Below are positions 9,342-18,562 of a DNA stretch of 53,104 nucleotides, in pieces. Below the pieces are notes generated by a model. That model saw only the letters and a list, made by a program, of their open reading frames with translations, searched no databases and was not told where the DNA came from. Source of the stretch: Peptostreptococcaceae bacterium (lineage in GTDB: Bacteria > Bacillota > Clostridia > Peptostreptococcales > Anaerovoracaceae). Position numbers and translations under genes: made by a program. Where the stretch lies: NCBI GenBank assembly GCA_016650175.1, contig JAENWG010000007.1, forward strand, positions 1 to 53,104, in the 5' to 3' direction. The number at the start of each line of letters is the position of its first letter. The stretch's first letter is position 1.

Positions 9342-9370
9342 AAAAAAAAAGCTATCTCCTAAGAGATAGC
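9342..9370 (-). terminator. Terminator of the rpsO-pnp transcript
   Basis: On the minus strand, an 8-bp stem GCTATCTC/GAGATAGC with a 4-base loop is followed by nine T residues, just after the pnp stop. Confidence 0.9.
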
Positions 9371-9382
9371 CATTAATTCTTA

Positions 9383-11491
9383 TTATACTAAGTCTTTTCT
9401 TGAAAGATTAATTCTGTTTTGGTTGTCAATTTCAGTAACCTTAACTGTTACTTTATCTCCGATGTTCATTACATCTTCAACCTTTTCTACTCTTTCATTG
9501 GACATTTTAGAAATGTGTAGTAAACCTTCCTTACCAGGAAGTACTTCTATGAAAGCTCCGAAATTCATAATTCTCTTAACTTCGCCTTCGTAGATTACGC
9601 CTACTTCTACTTCTTTAACTAGATCTTCAATCATCTTTTTAGCAATTTCAGCACTTTCACCATCATTACTATAGATGTTTATCTGACCTACATTTTCTTC
9701 GTTAATATCTATTTTAACACCAGTTTCGTCAATAATCTTATTTATCATCTTTCCACCAGGTCCGATAACGATTCTAACCTTATCAGGGTTTATCATCATG
9801 CTAATAGCTCTTGGAGCATATGGTGACATTTCTTTTCTAGTTTCAGGAAGCTCTTCTAACATGCTTGCCAATATTTCCATTCTACCTGCTTTAGCTTGCG
9901 TTAAAGCTTTTTGTAAAATATCTCTAGATAATCCATGTACCTTTATATCCATCTGAATAGCTGTTACACCTTCATCTGTACCAGTTACCTTAAAGTCCAT
10001 GTCTCCTAGGAAATCTTCCATTCCTTGAATATCACTTAAGACAGCAAATTTACTTGTGCCATCTTCTTCTATTCTTTCGATAAGACCCATAGCTATACCT
10101 GATACTGGTTTTTTAAGTGGTACACCTGCATCCATTAATGATAGACATGATCCACAAGTTGATGCCATTGAAGAAGAACCGTTTGATGACAATACTTCAG
10201 ATACGACTCTGATTGCATAAGGGAAATCTTCCTCTGAAGGAAGTACTGGCATTAATGCTCTTTCTGCAAGAGCTCCGTGTCCTATTTCTCTTCTACCAGG
10301 TCCTCTGCTTGTTCTAGCTTCACCAACAGAATATGATGGGAAATTATAGTGATGTATATATCTCTTTTCAGTTTCTTCGCTTATACCATCAAGTCTTTGT
10401 TTTTCGCTAAGAGGTGCTAAAGTAGTTATTGACAATACTTGAGTTTGTCCTCTCTTGAAAAGTCCTGAACCGTGTGCTCTAGGTAAAAAGCTTGTTTCTG
10501 AGTAAAGTGGTCTTATTTCATCTAATTTTCTGTTATCAGGTCTTATGCCTTCATCAAGAATCATAGATCTTACACTTTCCTTAGTAACATTGTATAAAAC
10601 TTCTCCGATTTCTTTTCCTTGTTCAGGGAAGATTTCAGCAAAATGCTCTTTGGTTTCTATCTCTACAGCATCCATGTTATCAAGTCTTTCTAACTTGTCA
10701 TAAGTCTTAATAGCAACTTTCATTTTATCTACTGCATATTCACGAACTGCTTTATCAATTTCATCAGAAGCTTTGAAAAGTTCAACTTCCATCTTTTCTT
10801 TTCCAACTTCTTTAACTATTTCTTCTATGAATTCACATATCTTACTAATTTCTTCATGTGCAAACATGATACCATCTAACATGATTTCTTCAGGAACTTC
10901 TTTTGCTCCTGCTTCTACCATCATAATAGCTTCCTTTGTACCGGATACTACAAGATGCATAACTGAATTTTCACGTTGTTCAGTAGTAGGATTTATTACA
11001 AACTCTCCATCTACTCTTCCAACAGCTACCGATGCAGTAGGACCATCCCATGGAATATCAGATACTGCTAATGCAACTGATGAACCAATCATACCCACTA
11101 TTTCAGGTGCGCAGTCTGGATCATTACTCATAACTGTAGCTATTATTACAACGTCATTTCTATATCCTTTGGGAAACAAAGGTCTCATTGGTCTGTCAAT
11201 CATTCTAGAACTAAGTATAGCTTTCTCACTTGGTCTAGCCTCTCTCTTGATATATCCTCCTGGTATTTTACCTACAGAATACATTTTTTCTTCATAATCA
11301 ACACTAAGCGGGAAAAAATCAATACCCGGTTTAGATGTTTTCGATGCTGTAGCTGTACAGTTTACAACTGTTTCGCCGTAACGCATTGTTACTTGACCAT
11401 TGGCTTGTTCACAAACCTTACCAATTTCGAATTGTAAAAGTCTTCCTCCTACAGCAGTTTTAAATACCTTATAATCTTCAAATCTAGCCAT
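9383..11491 (-). CDS. pnp: Polyribonucleotide nucleotidyltransferase (PNPase)
   Basis: PNPase is a phosphorolytic 3'-5' exoribonuclease of mRNA decay, a trimer in the cytoplasm. The 702 residues hold two RNase PH domains (about 10-215 and 310-525), an all-alpha linker between them, a KH domain (about 550-610; [15 protein letters not shown]) and an S1 domain (about 620-690; [20 protein letters not shown]). The catalytic region [10 protein letters not shown] and the [16 protein letters not shown] segment are intact. Length is normal. It follows rpsO with a hairpin between them, the same order as in many bacteria. Confidence 0.97.
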   Translation of the reverse strand: MARFEDYKVFKTAVGGRLLQFEIGKVCEQANGQVTMRYGETVVNCTATASKTSKPGIDFFPLSVDYEEKMYSVGKIPGGYIKREARPSEKAILSSRMIDRPMRPLFPKGYRNDVVIIATVMSNDPDCAPEIVGMIGSSVALAVSDIPWDGPTASVAVGRVDGEFVINPTTEQRENSVMHLVVSGTKEAIMMVEAGAKEVPEEIMLDGIMFAHEEISKICEFIEEIVKEVGKEKMEVELFKASDEIDKAVREYAVDKMKVAIKTYDKLERLDNMDAVEIETKEHFAEIFPEQGKEIGEVLYNVTKESVRSMILDEGIRPDNRKLDEIRPLYSETSFLPRAHGSGLFKRGQTQVLSITTLAPLSEKQRLDGISEETEKRYIHHYNFPSYSVGEARTSRGPGRREIGHGALAERALMPVLPSEEDFPYAIRVVSEVLSSNGSSSMASTCGSCLSLMDAGVPLKKPVSGIAMGLIERIEEDGTSKFAVLSDIQGMEDFLGDMDFKVTGTDEGVTAIQMDIKVHGLSRDILQKALTQAKAGRMEILASMLEELPETRKEMSPYAPRAISMMINPDKVRIVIGPGGKMINKIIDETGVKIDINEENVGQINIYSNDGESAEIAKKMIEDLVKEVEVGVIYEGEVKRIMNFGAFIEVLPGKEGLLHISKMSNERVEKVEDVMNIGDKVTVKVTEIDNQNRINLSRKDLV

Positions 11492-11541
11492 TTAATTAAC
11501 AACTCCTTCCTGTTAATACTCCATACTTTGTTACAAAAATA

Positions 11542-11562
11542 AAAGCGGGAATGTCCCGCTTT
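11542..11562 (-). terminator. Hairpin between rpsO and pnp (attenuator or processing stem)
   Basis: On the minus strand, a 9-bp GC-rich stem (AAAGCGGGA/TCCCGCTTT, 3-base loop) is followed by TATTTTTG. It may partly terminate rpsO transcripts or act as a processing or stability stem; read-through must occur if pnp lacks its own promoter. Confidence 0.7.
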
Positions 11563-11576
11563 ATAATCAATTAAAA

Positions 11577-11843
11577 CTATTTTCTTAATCCTAAACGAGC
11601 AATTAGAACTCTGTATCTTTCAATATCTTCGCTCTTAAGATAATTAAGTAAATTTCTTCTCTGTCCAACCATCTTTAAAAGACCTCTTCTTGAGTGATGA
11701 TCTTTCTTGTGAATCTTTAAATGTTCGTTTAAATCATTAATTCTGAATGTTAAAACAGCAACTTGTACTTCAGGGGATCCTGTATCGCTTTCTTTTAACT
11801 GATAATCTTTAATAATTTGTGTTTTCTGTTCTTTTGTAATCAT
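11577..11843 (-). CDS. rpsO: 30S ribosomal protein S15
   Basis: This primary 16S rRNA-binding protein of the small subunit has 88 residues, the exact family length. Signature segments include [33 protein letters not shown] and [11 protein letters not shown]. An AAAGGAG ribosome site lies 7 bp before the ATG. It has its own promoter and a structured leader of about 80 nt, consistent with the S15 feedback control known in several bacteria. pnp lies downstream. Confidence 0.98.
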   Translation of the reverse strand: MITKEQKTQIIKDYQLKESDTGSPEVQVAVLTFRINDLNEHLKIHKKDHHSRRGLLKMVGQRRNLLNYLKSEDIERYRVLIARLGLRK

Positions 11844-11928
11844 TTTAATTCTCCTTTTATTTTAATACACCTTACTCTAGGAATCCGCCGGAGTTGCGAA
11901 ATACCGAGGGTAGGCACTAATTAACAAC
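11844..11928 (-). ncRNA. rpsO 5' leader, possible S15 autoregulatory structure
   Basis: The roughly 80-nt leader between promoter and start contains segments that could pair (CCTAC near its start with GTAAGG near its end, with one bulged A) around a GC-rich core (CTCCGGCGGATTCC). S15 leaders in other bacteria regulate translation, but their structures vary by lineage. I could not confirm a known class by eye. Confidence 0.4.
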
Positions 11929-11930
11929 TA

Positions 11931-11959
11931 ATACTACCATATACACTGATTTATGTCAA
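11931..11959 (-). promoter_or_regulatory. Promoter of rpsO-pnp
   Basis: On the minus strand, TTGACA (11954-11959), a 17-bp spacer and TAGTAT (11931-11936), just after the ribF stop codon. Confidence 0.85.
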
Positions 11960-11968
11960 GACTAACGC

Positions 11969-12892
11969 TTACTTTTTATGATAGGCTTCGGCTAATATAC
12001 AGTCTTTGGTAATCTGCTTCGAAAGCTCATCTATGCTGTCAAATTTGGCCTCATCTCTCATCTTTTCAAGGAATTCAACTCTGATTTCCTTGTTATACAA
12101 AATGCTGTCAAAGTTAAATATATGAGTTTCTACGTTCTTCTTATAATTACCTATTGTAGGTTTAACTCCAACATTTGTAATGCTTGGATAATCGATTCCA
12201 TTATGATGACATATAGTTACATAAACACCATTAGGAGGAGTTACCATATTTTTATCTACTGTAATATTTGATGTTGGAAAGCCAAGTGTTCTGCCTAGTT
12301 TATTTCCTACCACTACTTTGCCACCTATTACGTAATTTCTACCCATAAATTTCTTGCATCGGACCATTTCACCGCTTTCAATAAGATTCCTTATTAAAGT
12401 GGAGCTTACGATTTCACCTTCAATTTTAACTGGCTCTAGTATATGTATACCATAACCTTTTACGATGCCTTCTCTCATAAGTACTTCTGGTGTTCCTAGG
12501 GCAAATTTACCGAATCTATAATTAAATCCGCATACAGCTTCCTTCATATTCATTTTATCAATAAGAATATCATCAATAAACGCTACAGAATCAGTATTCA
12601 TAATCTCTTCATTAAATTCAATATTATAAAGGTAATCAACACCTAGTTCTCTTAATATTCTCGCTTTTTCATTAGGATAAAGAATGCTTTTTACAGTTTC
12701 TCCTTTACCTAGGTAATTCCTAGGGTGATTAGAAAAAGTAAATACTGCAGATTTTCTTCCAGCACTTTTGGCATTTCTTACTGCTCTAAATATTAGCTTT
12801 TGATGTCCTAAATGCACTCCGTCAAAATTGCCTAAAGCAATTATTGATTCATCTATATTCTCTATTTGATCTATTGAGTTAAATATCTTCAT
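11969..12892 (-). CDS. ribF: Bifunctional riboflavin kinase / FAD synthetase
   Basis: RibF phosphorylates riboflavin to FMN and adenylylates FMN to FAD. The N-terminal nucleotidyltransferase domain shows LGNFDGVHLGHQKLI (about residues 20-34) and the C-terminal flavokinase domain shows GRTLGFPTSNI near 200. The length of 307 residues is normal. I choose the ATG at 12892, with GGTGAG just upstream, over an in-frame GTG at 12901. It overlaps truB by 14 bp at this start, so translation is coupled; truB-ribF adjacency is widely conserved. It is the last gene of the rimP operon. Confidence 0.95.
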   Translation of the reverse strand: MKIFNSIDQIENIDESIIALGNFDGVHLGHQKLIFRAVRNAKSAGRKSAVFTFSNHPRNYLGKGETVKSILYPNEKARILRELGVDYLYNIEFNEEIMNTDSVAFIDDILIDKMNMKEAVCGFNYRFGKFALGTPEVLMREGIVKGYGIHILEPVKIEGEIVSSTLIRNLIESGEMVRCKKFMGRNYVIGGKVVVGNKLGRTLGFPTSNITVDKNMVTPPNGVYVTICHHNGIDYPSITNVGVKPTIGNYKKNVETHIFNFDSILYNKEIRVEFLEKMRDEAKFDSIDELSKQITKDCILAEAYHKK

Positions 12893-13814
12893 CAATCTCA
12901 CCAGTAACCTTTACCGCTTTGTAACAATAATTTTCGCTTTCATATTTTGCAGTCCCTAAAAAGTTTTCTGCTTTTTTATCGTTCAAATACACTGCAAACC
13001 TATTTTCAATTTTAGTATCATGTATAAGATTAACATTGTGTTCAGCTATTCTCTGACCTCTAACAAATTTCCATGCTGATTTATCGTCTATTATGCATAG
13101 CCCCAAATCATCTAAAGAAAAATCTATAGGAAGGGTTAATTCATTAATAGTATCAATATTTATTGCATCAAAGTCATCCAAATCAATAGCATTTTTAATG
13201 TCAAATTTTCCGCTTTGAGTCCTCACCAGATTTGTCATAGTAGCTCCGCAGCCTAATATTTCGCCTACATCTCTACATATACTTCTAATATATGTACCTT
13301 TTGAACACTTTACATCAAACGAAATTACGTTTTTCTCAAGTTCTATATCCTTTACTTTTAAATATTCTATAAATGTTTTTCTGCTCTTTATTTCTACTTC
13401 TTCGCCTTTTCTCGCATATTCATAAAGCCTTTTACCATTTACTTTAAGAGCTGAATATATAGGTGGTACTTGATCTATTTCGCCGTCAAATGTTTTAAGT
13501 GCTCTTTTAACTGCTGCCTTTGTAATTTTTGAATAATCATTTTCACTAACAACTTCACCTGTAATATCTAAAGTATCAGTGGTTACCCCTAGCTTTATTT
13601 CACAGCTATAGGTTTTCATATCAGCTTCCATATATTCAATTATTCTAGTCGCTTTACCAAAACATACAGGCAAAACACCTGTCGCCATAGGATCTAGTGT
13701 CCCTGTATGACCTACTTTTTTAATCCCTAATTTCCTTCTGACATGATAAATTACATCATGTGAAGTTATACCTTTAGGTTTATTAATTATTATTATCCCA
13801 CTATTAATTTTCAT
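12879..13814 (-). CDS. truB: tRNA pseudouridine-55 synthase
   Basis: TruB makes pseudouridine 55 in the T-loop of tRNAs. The catalytic motif GHTGTLDPMATGVLPV (about residues 36-51, Asp nucleophile in TLDP) is intact, as are the SALKVNGKRLYEYAR and SKGTYIRSICRDVG motifs. At 311 residues it has the normal length. It overlaps nrnA upstream by 11 bp and ribF downstream, both signs of translational coupling in one operon. Confidence 0.96.
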   Translation of the reverse strand: MKINSGIIIINKPKGITSHDVIYHVRRKLGIKKVGHTGTLDPMATGVLPVCFGKATRIIEYMEADMKTYSCEIKLGVTTDTLDITGEVVSENDYSKITKAAVKRALKTFDGEIDQVPPIYSALKVNGKRLYEYARKGEEVEIKSRKTFIEYLKVKDIELEKNVISFDVKCSKGTYIRSICRDVGEILGCGATMTNLVRTQSGKFDIKNAIDLDDFDAINIDTINELTLPIDFSLDDLGLCIIDDKSAWKFVRGQRIAEHNVNLIHDTKIENRFAVYLNDKKAENFLGTAKYESENYCYKAVKVTGEIDEDI

Positions 13815-14790
13815 TATATCTAACTATTTCCTTAATTAATTCGTTTTTAATTATCTCAGTTGCTTCGTCTATATTTTTTTCTATAGTACAACCTGCAGCC
13901 TTAACATGTCCGCCGCCGCCAAGTGCTACAGCAGCGATTGAAACATCTGCATAGTTTTTACCTCTTAAGCTAACTCTAGTATTGTTTTTACTGTCCTCTT
14001 TAACTAGCGCTGCTATTTCTACTCCGCCAATACTTCTTAAGGTGGATACTATAGACTCTGTTTCGTTCATTTTGCAACCTGTCTTTTTGAGAATTTTCGC
14101 GGTTACTTTTGCTATAGCTATTTTACCATCCAATACAAACTCTGTGCCAGCAAGTACTAATGCTTCCGTCTGAATCTTTTCCCAACTGTTGTTTTCATAT
14201 ATGTTTATACTGACTACATTTGAATCTAGTCCGTATTTATATAAATCTGCTACAATCTGATGAGAAATAAAAGTAGTATTTGAATATTGAAAATTGCCTG
14301 TATCCATAGTTATAGCTGTAAACAAACAGTTACTAATTTCTTTATCAAAATCTACATCCATTTCTTTAAAAAGTCTATATAAAATTTCGCCTGTAGCTGC
14401 TGCTTCTGGTTCAACAATGTTATAATCTGCTGTCCCGTCACTAGTCCCGTGATGATCTACGCACATAGTAACTTTTCCGCTAAAAAACTTTTCTGTTCTT
14501 TTAGGAAACCTACTAATTTCTCCGCAATCAACACATATAGTTAAATCCGGATTACTAATTATATCTTGATTTTCAGTAATATATTTATCATCATTTAAAA
14601 ATGTTAAATTATCAGATATTTCATCTTCAACTAATATGTATGCTTCTTTCCCCATATTTCGTAGAACTCTACATAGAGCAACTGATGATCCCATAGCATC
14701 ACCATCTATATTAATGTGTGGAAAAAGTAATATTTTCTTTGAATTCTTAATTATATTTGATAATTCAGTATATGAATTATTTTTCTTCAT
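13804..14790 (-). CDS. nrnA: DHH-family oligoribonuclease / pAp phosphatase NrnA
   Basis: NrnA degrades short RNA oligomers and dephosphorylates 3'-phosphoadenosine 5'-phosphate. The metal-binding motifs of the DHH domain are visible: PHINIDGDAMGSS (about residue 24), CVDCGE (about 90) and VDHHGTSD (about 114). The C-terminal DHHA1 domain ends in the RNA-binding GGGGHVKAAGC motif. The length of 328 residues is typical. It overlaps rbfA and truB. NrnA in the nusA-infB-rbfA-truB cluster is common in Firmicutes and links ribosome assembly with RNA turnover. Confidence 0.93.
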   Translation of the reverse strand: MKKNNSYTELSNIIKNSKKILLFPHINIDGDAMGSSVALCRVLRNMGKEAYILVEDEISDNLTFLNDDKYITENQDIISNPDLTICVDCGEISRFPKRTEKFFSGKVTMCVDHHGTSDGTADYNIVEPEAAATGEILYRLFKEMDVDFDKEISNCLFTAITMDTGNFQYSNTTFISHQIVADLYKYGLDSNVVSINIYENNSWEKIQTEALVLAGTEFVLDGKIAIAKVTAKILKKTGCKMNETESIVSTLRSIGGVEIAALVKEDSKNNTRVSLRGKNYADVSIAAVALGGGGHVKAAGCTIEKNIDEATEIIKNELIKEIVRYNEN

Positions 14791-15172
14791 CTGTGTCTTC
14801 CTCGTCTTTTTTAATATCTAAAGAATCAATTATTTCGTCTATATGTCTTCCATATTCCATTGAGTGATCAAACTTGAATATTAACTCAGGAACGTGCCTC
14901 ATTTTTATAGATCTTCCTATTTCTTTTCTAAATACACCTTTTGCACTGTATAAACCTGCTAATATTTCTTGTTCTTCTTCCTCTTTATTTTCACTTCCAG
15001 TTAGAAGCGGCATTACATAACAGGTAGCAAAGCTATAGTCTGCTGTAACAACAACTGAAGATATGCTTATTATACCTGAAAGTCTTGGATCTTTAACTCC
15101 ATTTATTAACAATCCACTTACTATTTTGCGGATTTCCTCACCTAACCGACCTACTCTATGATTTTTTCCCAT
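14777..15172 (-). CDS. rbfA: Ribosome-binding factor A
   Basis: RbfA is a small KH-like factor needed for late maturation of the 30S subunit. The family pattern is present: RVGRLGEEIRKIVSGLL at the N-terminus, DPRLSGIISISSVVVTADYS, and RHVPELIFKFDHSMEYG. I choose the ATG at 15172 (131 residues) because GGAG lies 6 bp before it; an in-frame ATG at 15184 is too close to a GGGAAG. The acidic tail (KKDEEDTDEEK) overlaps the start of nrnA by 14 bp. Confidence 0.94.
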   Translation of the reverse strand: MGKNHRVGRLGEEIRKIVSGLLINGVKDPRLSGIISISSVVVTADYSFATCYVMPLLTGSENKEEEEQEILAGLYSAKGVFRKEIGRSIKMRHVPELIFKFDHSMEYGRHIDEIIDSLDIKKDEEDTDEEK

Positions 15173-15203
15173 GACATTCTCCATCTTCCCTTAAATAAGT
15201 AAA

Positions 15204-15227
15204 TAGCCATAATTAATACTATGGCTA
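15204..15227 (-). terminator. Hairpin between infB and rbfA, weak terminator or processing stem
   Basis: An 8-bp stem TAGCCATA/TATGGCTA with an 8-base loop lies between the genes. The following minus-strand sequence (TTTACTTATTT) is only a broken T-run, so termination is probably partial. Confidence 0.4.
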
Positions 15228-15237
15228 CTTAGTTTAG

Positions 15238-18204
15238 TTATCTCTCTATTTCAACCATATGGAAACATTCTATAGTATCATCGATTTTAAGATCGTTATA
15301 GTTTTCTATTCCGATACCACATTCGTAACCTTGATTTACTTCCTTAGCATCATCTTTAAATCTTCTAAGTGATGATATCTTACCCTCATGTATTACTATG
15401 CCATCTCTAACAAGTCTTACTTCGGCGTTTCTTATTACTTTACCTTCAGTAACATAAGCTCCAGCTACAATGCCTATACCAGGAACTTTGAAAGTTTCTC
15501 TAATCTGAACTTTTCCTAGTACTTCTTCCTTATATTCAGGATCAAGCATGCCTATCATAGCCTTTTCTATATCATCTATGATGTCATATATTACTCTGTA
15601 AGTTCTAATTTCTACATCGTCCTTATAAGCCATATTAACAACGGCAGTAGAAGGCCTTACATTAAATCCTATGACTATAGAATTAGAAGTTCCTGCTAAC
15701 ATTATATCTGACTCTGTTATAGTACCTACACCAGTATGTATTATATTAACCTTGACTTTATCATTAGATAATTTTTCAAGAGAAGTTACAATAGCTCCTA
15801 CAGAGCCTTGAACATCACCCTTAATAATTAGGCCAAGTTCTTTAACTTCACCCTCTTCAAGTTGGCTAAATAGTTGTTCTAATGTAGTACTTGAATTTCT
15901 AGCTAGTACTTCTGATCTTTGCTTAGATTTTCTGTGCTCAGCTATTTCCCTTGCAACTTTGTCTTCCCTAGTAACATTAAACTCATCACCTGCAAGAGGT
16001 ACTTCGGTTAATCCTAATATTTCAACTGCTGTTGCAGGTCCTGCTTTCTTTATTGTTTCACCCTTATGGTTTGTCATAAGTCTAATTCTTCCTGAGCTAG
16101 TACCTGCTACAATACTTTCTCCCGAATTAATAGTACCGTTAGTTACAAGAAGTGTTGCAATAGGACCTTTAGCCTTATCAAGTCTTGCTTCAATTACAGT
16201 ACCTAAGGCTAGTCTGTTAGGATTAGCTTTAAGTTCCAATACTTCAGCTTGTAATAGAATCATTTCTAAAAGACTAACTATGCCTTCTCCACTCTTAGCT
16301 GATACTGGTACAGCAATTACATCTCCGCCCCATTCTTCAACAAGTATTCCATTCTCGCTTAAGTCTTGTTTTACTTTTTCTGGATTCGCACCTGGCTTAT
16401 CCATCTTGTTTATAGCTACTATTACCGGAACTCCGGCTGCTTTAGCATGACTTATGGATTCTATAGTTTGTGGTTTTACACTATCATCAGCGGCTACTAC
16501 AAGTACTGCAATATCTGTTACATTTGCACCTCTTGCTCTCATCGCAGTAAATGCTTCATGTCCAGGAGTATCTAAAAATACGATTCTCTGTCCTTTTATA
16601 GTTACTTCTGAAGCACCTATATGCTGTGTAATTCCGCCTGATTCACTAGATGTTACATTAGTCTTACGTATAGCATCAAGAAGCGATGTCTTACCGTGAT
16701 CTACGTGACCCATAACAGTAATTATTGGTGGTCTTGATACTAAATCAGTATCCTTATCTTCGAATATTTCTATGCCCACTTCTTCTTCAGCTTCTATAGA
16801 CAAACCTATTATTACATCAATACTTAGTTCCTCTGCCAAAAGTAAAACTGCTTCTTCATCCAAATTTTGGTTTATGGTAGCCATAACACCTTTTTTCATA
16901 AGAGACATAATGACTTTTGAAGTTGATATTTCAGTTTGCTCACAAAATCCTGCAATAGTTATAGGAACATTTACTATAATTGTACCTTCTGGTAATGTTT
17001 CTTCAATAAGTGGTTCTATAGGTTCTATAGGTTTAGATCTGCCTTTTCTCTTGCCCTTAACCTTTTTCTCCAGCGATCTACCTTCAAAGTACTTCTTTTT
17101 TGGAGCTCCACCTTCTAGCTTAGCAAATTTATTTACTGGCTTATCTTTGGTTTTATCTAACTTACTGTTTTGTTTTTGGCCAGGTTTAATTTCCATACGC
17201 TGTAATGTAGAACCTTCTTTATCATCACGCTTAACATATGGTTTTTTATCTTTATCATTATTAAATCTACGATTATCCGTACTTTGATTTCTATTATTAT
17301 TTGGAGCACCAGGTTTATCCCCTGGTTTAAAGTTACGATTAGCACCAGGCCTATTATCAGTAGGTCTTGCTGGGCCTCTGTTATCAGTAGGTCTTGCTGG
17401 GCCTCTGTTATCTGTAGGTCTTGCTGGACCTCTGTTGTCTGTAGGTCTTGCTGGACCTCTGTTGTCTGTAGGTCTTGACGGACCTCTGTTATCTGTAGGT
17501 CTTCTAGTGTCATTAGGACGTCTAGTTTCTGTTCTATGAGGTTCTTTTTTTACTTCTTTAGGTTGCTTAGTAGAATCAAACACCTTTTTAAATCTCATAG
17601 GTTTATTTGGAGCATTTACATACTCTTTTTCTTTTTTAACAGCTTCTTTAGGAGCTTCTGCCTTAACTACAGGCTTCTCGTCCTTAACTGCAGGCTTTTC
17701 GTCCTTAACTACAGGCTTTTCGTCCTTAGCTACAGGTTTTTCTTCCTTAACCACAGGCTTTTCGTCCTTAACTACAGGTTTTTCTTCCTTAACTACAGGT
17801 TTTTCTTCCTTAACCTTTTTCCCTTTTATTACCTCAGGAACTATATCATCTTTCTTAGGTCTATGTTCAAAGTCCTTTGGTACTATAGGTGTTCCTACAG
17901 GAGGTTTTGGCCTATTAAAAGATTCTTCTTTAATTATAGGTTTTCCTACTGGAGGTTTAGGTTTAGTAAAAGATTCTTCTTTAATTATAGGTTTTACTAC
18001 AGAAGTAGTCTTTTTAGAAGGGGCATCTTTAGTTTTCTCTGCACTTTTAACACCACTTACACCTTTTTTAACTTTAAGTGCTTGGTCTTCGCTAATAGAA
18101 CTCATATGACTCGTTGCCTCAATTCCCATGGAATTGATTTTTGTCAATAAGTCCTTACTAGACATATTAAGTTCTTTTGCTAAAGTATAAATTTTTACTG
18201 TCAT
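15238..18204 (-). CDS. infB: Translation initiation factor IF-2
   Basis: IF-2 is the GTPase that delivers fMet-tRNA to the 30S subunit. The 988 residues start with an IF2_N helix ([18 protein letters not shown]). A long low-complexity linker follows with two tandem arrays: a 7-residue unit (EKPVVKD) repeated seven times and a 9-residue unit (RPTDNRGPA) repeated five to six times. Next come a second IF2_N-like region (~408-460), the G domain ([20 protein letters not shown]; about 500-670), and the EF-Tu-like, IF2 and C-terminal domains. It has a strong GAGGAGG ribosome site. Confidence 0.97.
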   Translation of the reverse strand: MTVKIYTLAKELNMSSKDLLTKINSMGIEATSHMSSISEDQALKVKKGVSGVKSAEKTKDAPSKKTTSVVKPIIKEESFTKPKPPVGKPIIKEESFNRPKPPVGTPIVPKDFEHRPKKDDIVPEVIKGKKVKEEKPVVKEEKPVVKDEKPVVKEEKPVAKDEKPVVKDEKPAVKDEKPVVKAEAPKEAVKKEKEYVNAPNKPMRFKKVFDSTKQPKEVKKEPHRTETRRPNDTRRPTDNRGPSRPTDNRGPARPTDNRGPARPTDNRGPARPTDNRGPARPTDNRPGANRNFKPGDKPGAPNNNRNQSTDNRRFNNDKDKKPYVKRDDKEGSTLQRMEIKPGQKQNSKLDKTKDKPVNKFAKLEGGAPKKKYFEGRSLEKKVKGKRKGRSKPIEPIEPLIEETLPEGTIIVNVPITIAGFCEQTEISTSKVIMSLMKKGVMATINQNLDEEAVLLLAEELSIDVIIGLSIEAEEEVGIEIFEDKDTDLVSRPPIITVMGHVDHGKTSLLDAIRKTNVTSSESGGITQHIGASEVTIKGQRIVFLDTPGHEAFTAMRARGANVTDIAVLVVAADDSVKPQTIESISHAKAAGVPVIVAINKMDKPGANPEKVKQDLSENGILVEEWGGDVIAVPVSAKSGEGIVSLLEMILLQAEVLELKANPNRLALGTVIEARLDKAKGPIATLLVTNGTINSGESIVAGTSSGRIRLMTNHKGETIKKAGPATAVEILGLTEVPLAGDEFNVTREDKVAREIAEHRKSKQRSEVLARNSSTTLEQLFSQLEEGEVKELGLIIKGDVQGSVGAIVTSLEKLSNDKVKVNIIHTGVGTITESDIMLAGTSNSIVIGFNVRPSTAVVNMAYKDDVEIRTYRVIYDIIDDIEKAMIGMLDPEYKEEVLGKVQIRETFKVPGIGIVAGAYVTEGKVIRNAEVRLVRDGIVIHEGKISSLRRFKDDAKEVNQGYECGIGIENYNDLKIDDTIECFHMVEIER
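17354..17507. repeat. 27-bp tandem repeat inside infB
   Basis: Five near-perfect 27-bp units start at 17354, 17381, 17408, 17435 and 17462, with a partial sixth to about 17507. They encode RPTDNRGPA-type units in the IF-2 linker. Being in frame, copy changes would alter linker length without frameshift. Confidence 0.95.
17661..17807. repeat. 21-bp tandem repeat inside infB
   Basis: Seven 21-bp units run end to end from 17661 and encode Lys/Glu/Pro heptads such as EKPVVKD in the IF-2 linker. Confidence 0.93.
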
Positions 18205-18286
18205 TAGAATTCCCTCCTCTCATAATTTTTTTTAATAATAGATTTTAAATCGTTTCTCATAATCACTAATTTTTTGTTAATAATAA

Positions 18287-18562
18287 TTAACTCTCCTTAT
18301 CATTTTCGGCTAACTCGTTAACCACTTTATTTAATGTTTCCTCAGAAAAGTTTGTTTTGAAACTTCTCTGAAAAGCTTTTCTTTTTATGGCTTTTTTTAT
18401 GCATTCTTCATCATTGCAAAGGTAAACGCCTCTACCTTTTGCCTTACCGGTTTTATCAATAGAAAGCTCTCCCTCGTAATATGATACTCTAATCATATCC
18501 GTCTTTAGTTTTATGCTTCTACATCCTATACAAGTTCTCATAGGTTCTTTATTCTTCGACAT
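18287..18562 (-). CDS. ylxR: YlxR/RnpM family RNA-binding protein (DUF448)
   Basis: The 91-residue basic protein carries the family motif RTCIGCRSIKLKTDMIRV near its N-terminus, then GKAKGRGVYLCNDEECIKKAI. YlxR is an RNA-binding protein reported to bind RNase P and modulate its activity. It overlaps the nusA end by 14 bp and precedes infB, as in most Firmicutes. The L7Ae-like ylxQ gene that often follows ylxR is not present: the 82-bp gap before infB is non-coding. Confidence 0.92.
   Translation of the reverse strand: MSKNKEPMRTCIGCRSIKLKTDMIRVSYYEGELSIDKTGKAKGRGVYLCNDEECIKKAIKRKAFQRSFKTNFSEETLNKVVNELAENDKES

Noticed and set aside
10773-11297. 174-residue plus-strand frame
   Set aside because: It is a shadow of pnp, with Ser/Ile-rich antisense composition and no ribosome site.
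17354-17507. Evenly spaced repeats that could suggest a CRISPR array
   Set aside because: The units are directly tandem with no spacers, are 27 bp in frame, and encode the IF-2 linker.
17284-18150. Plus-strand frames across the infB linker that could be read as a repeat protein
   Set aside because: They are the antisense of the infB tandem repeats; the minus frame matches IF-2 end to end.
18205-18286. Hidden ylxQ (L7Ae-like) gene between ylxR and infB
   Set aside because: The gap is only 82 bp, far too short for a ~100-residue protein.
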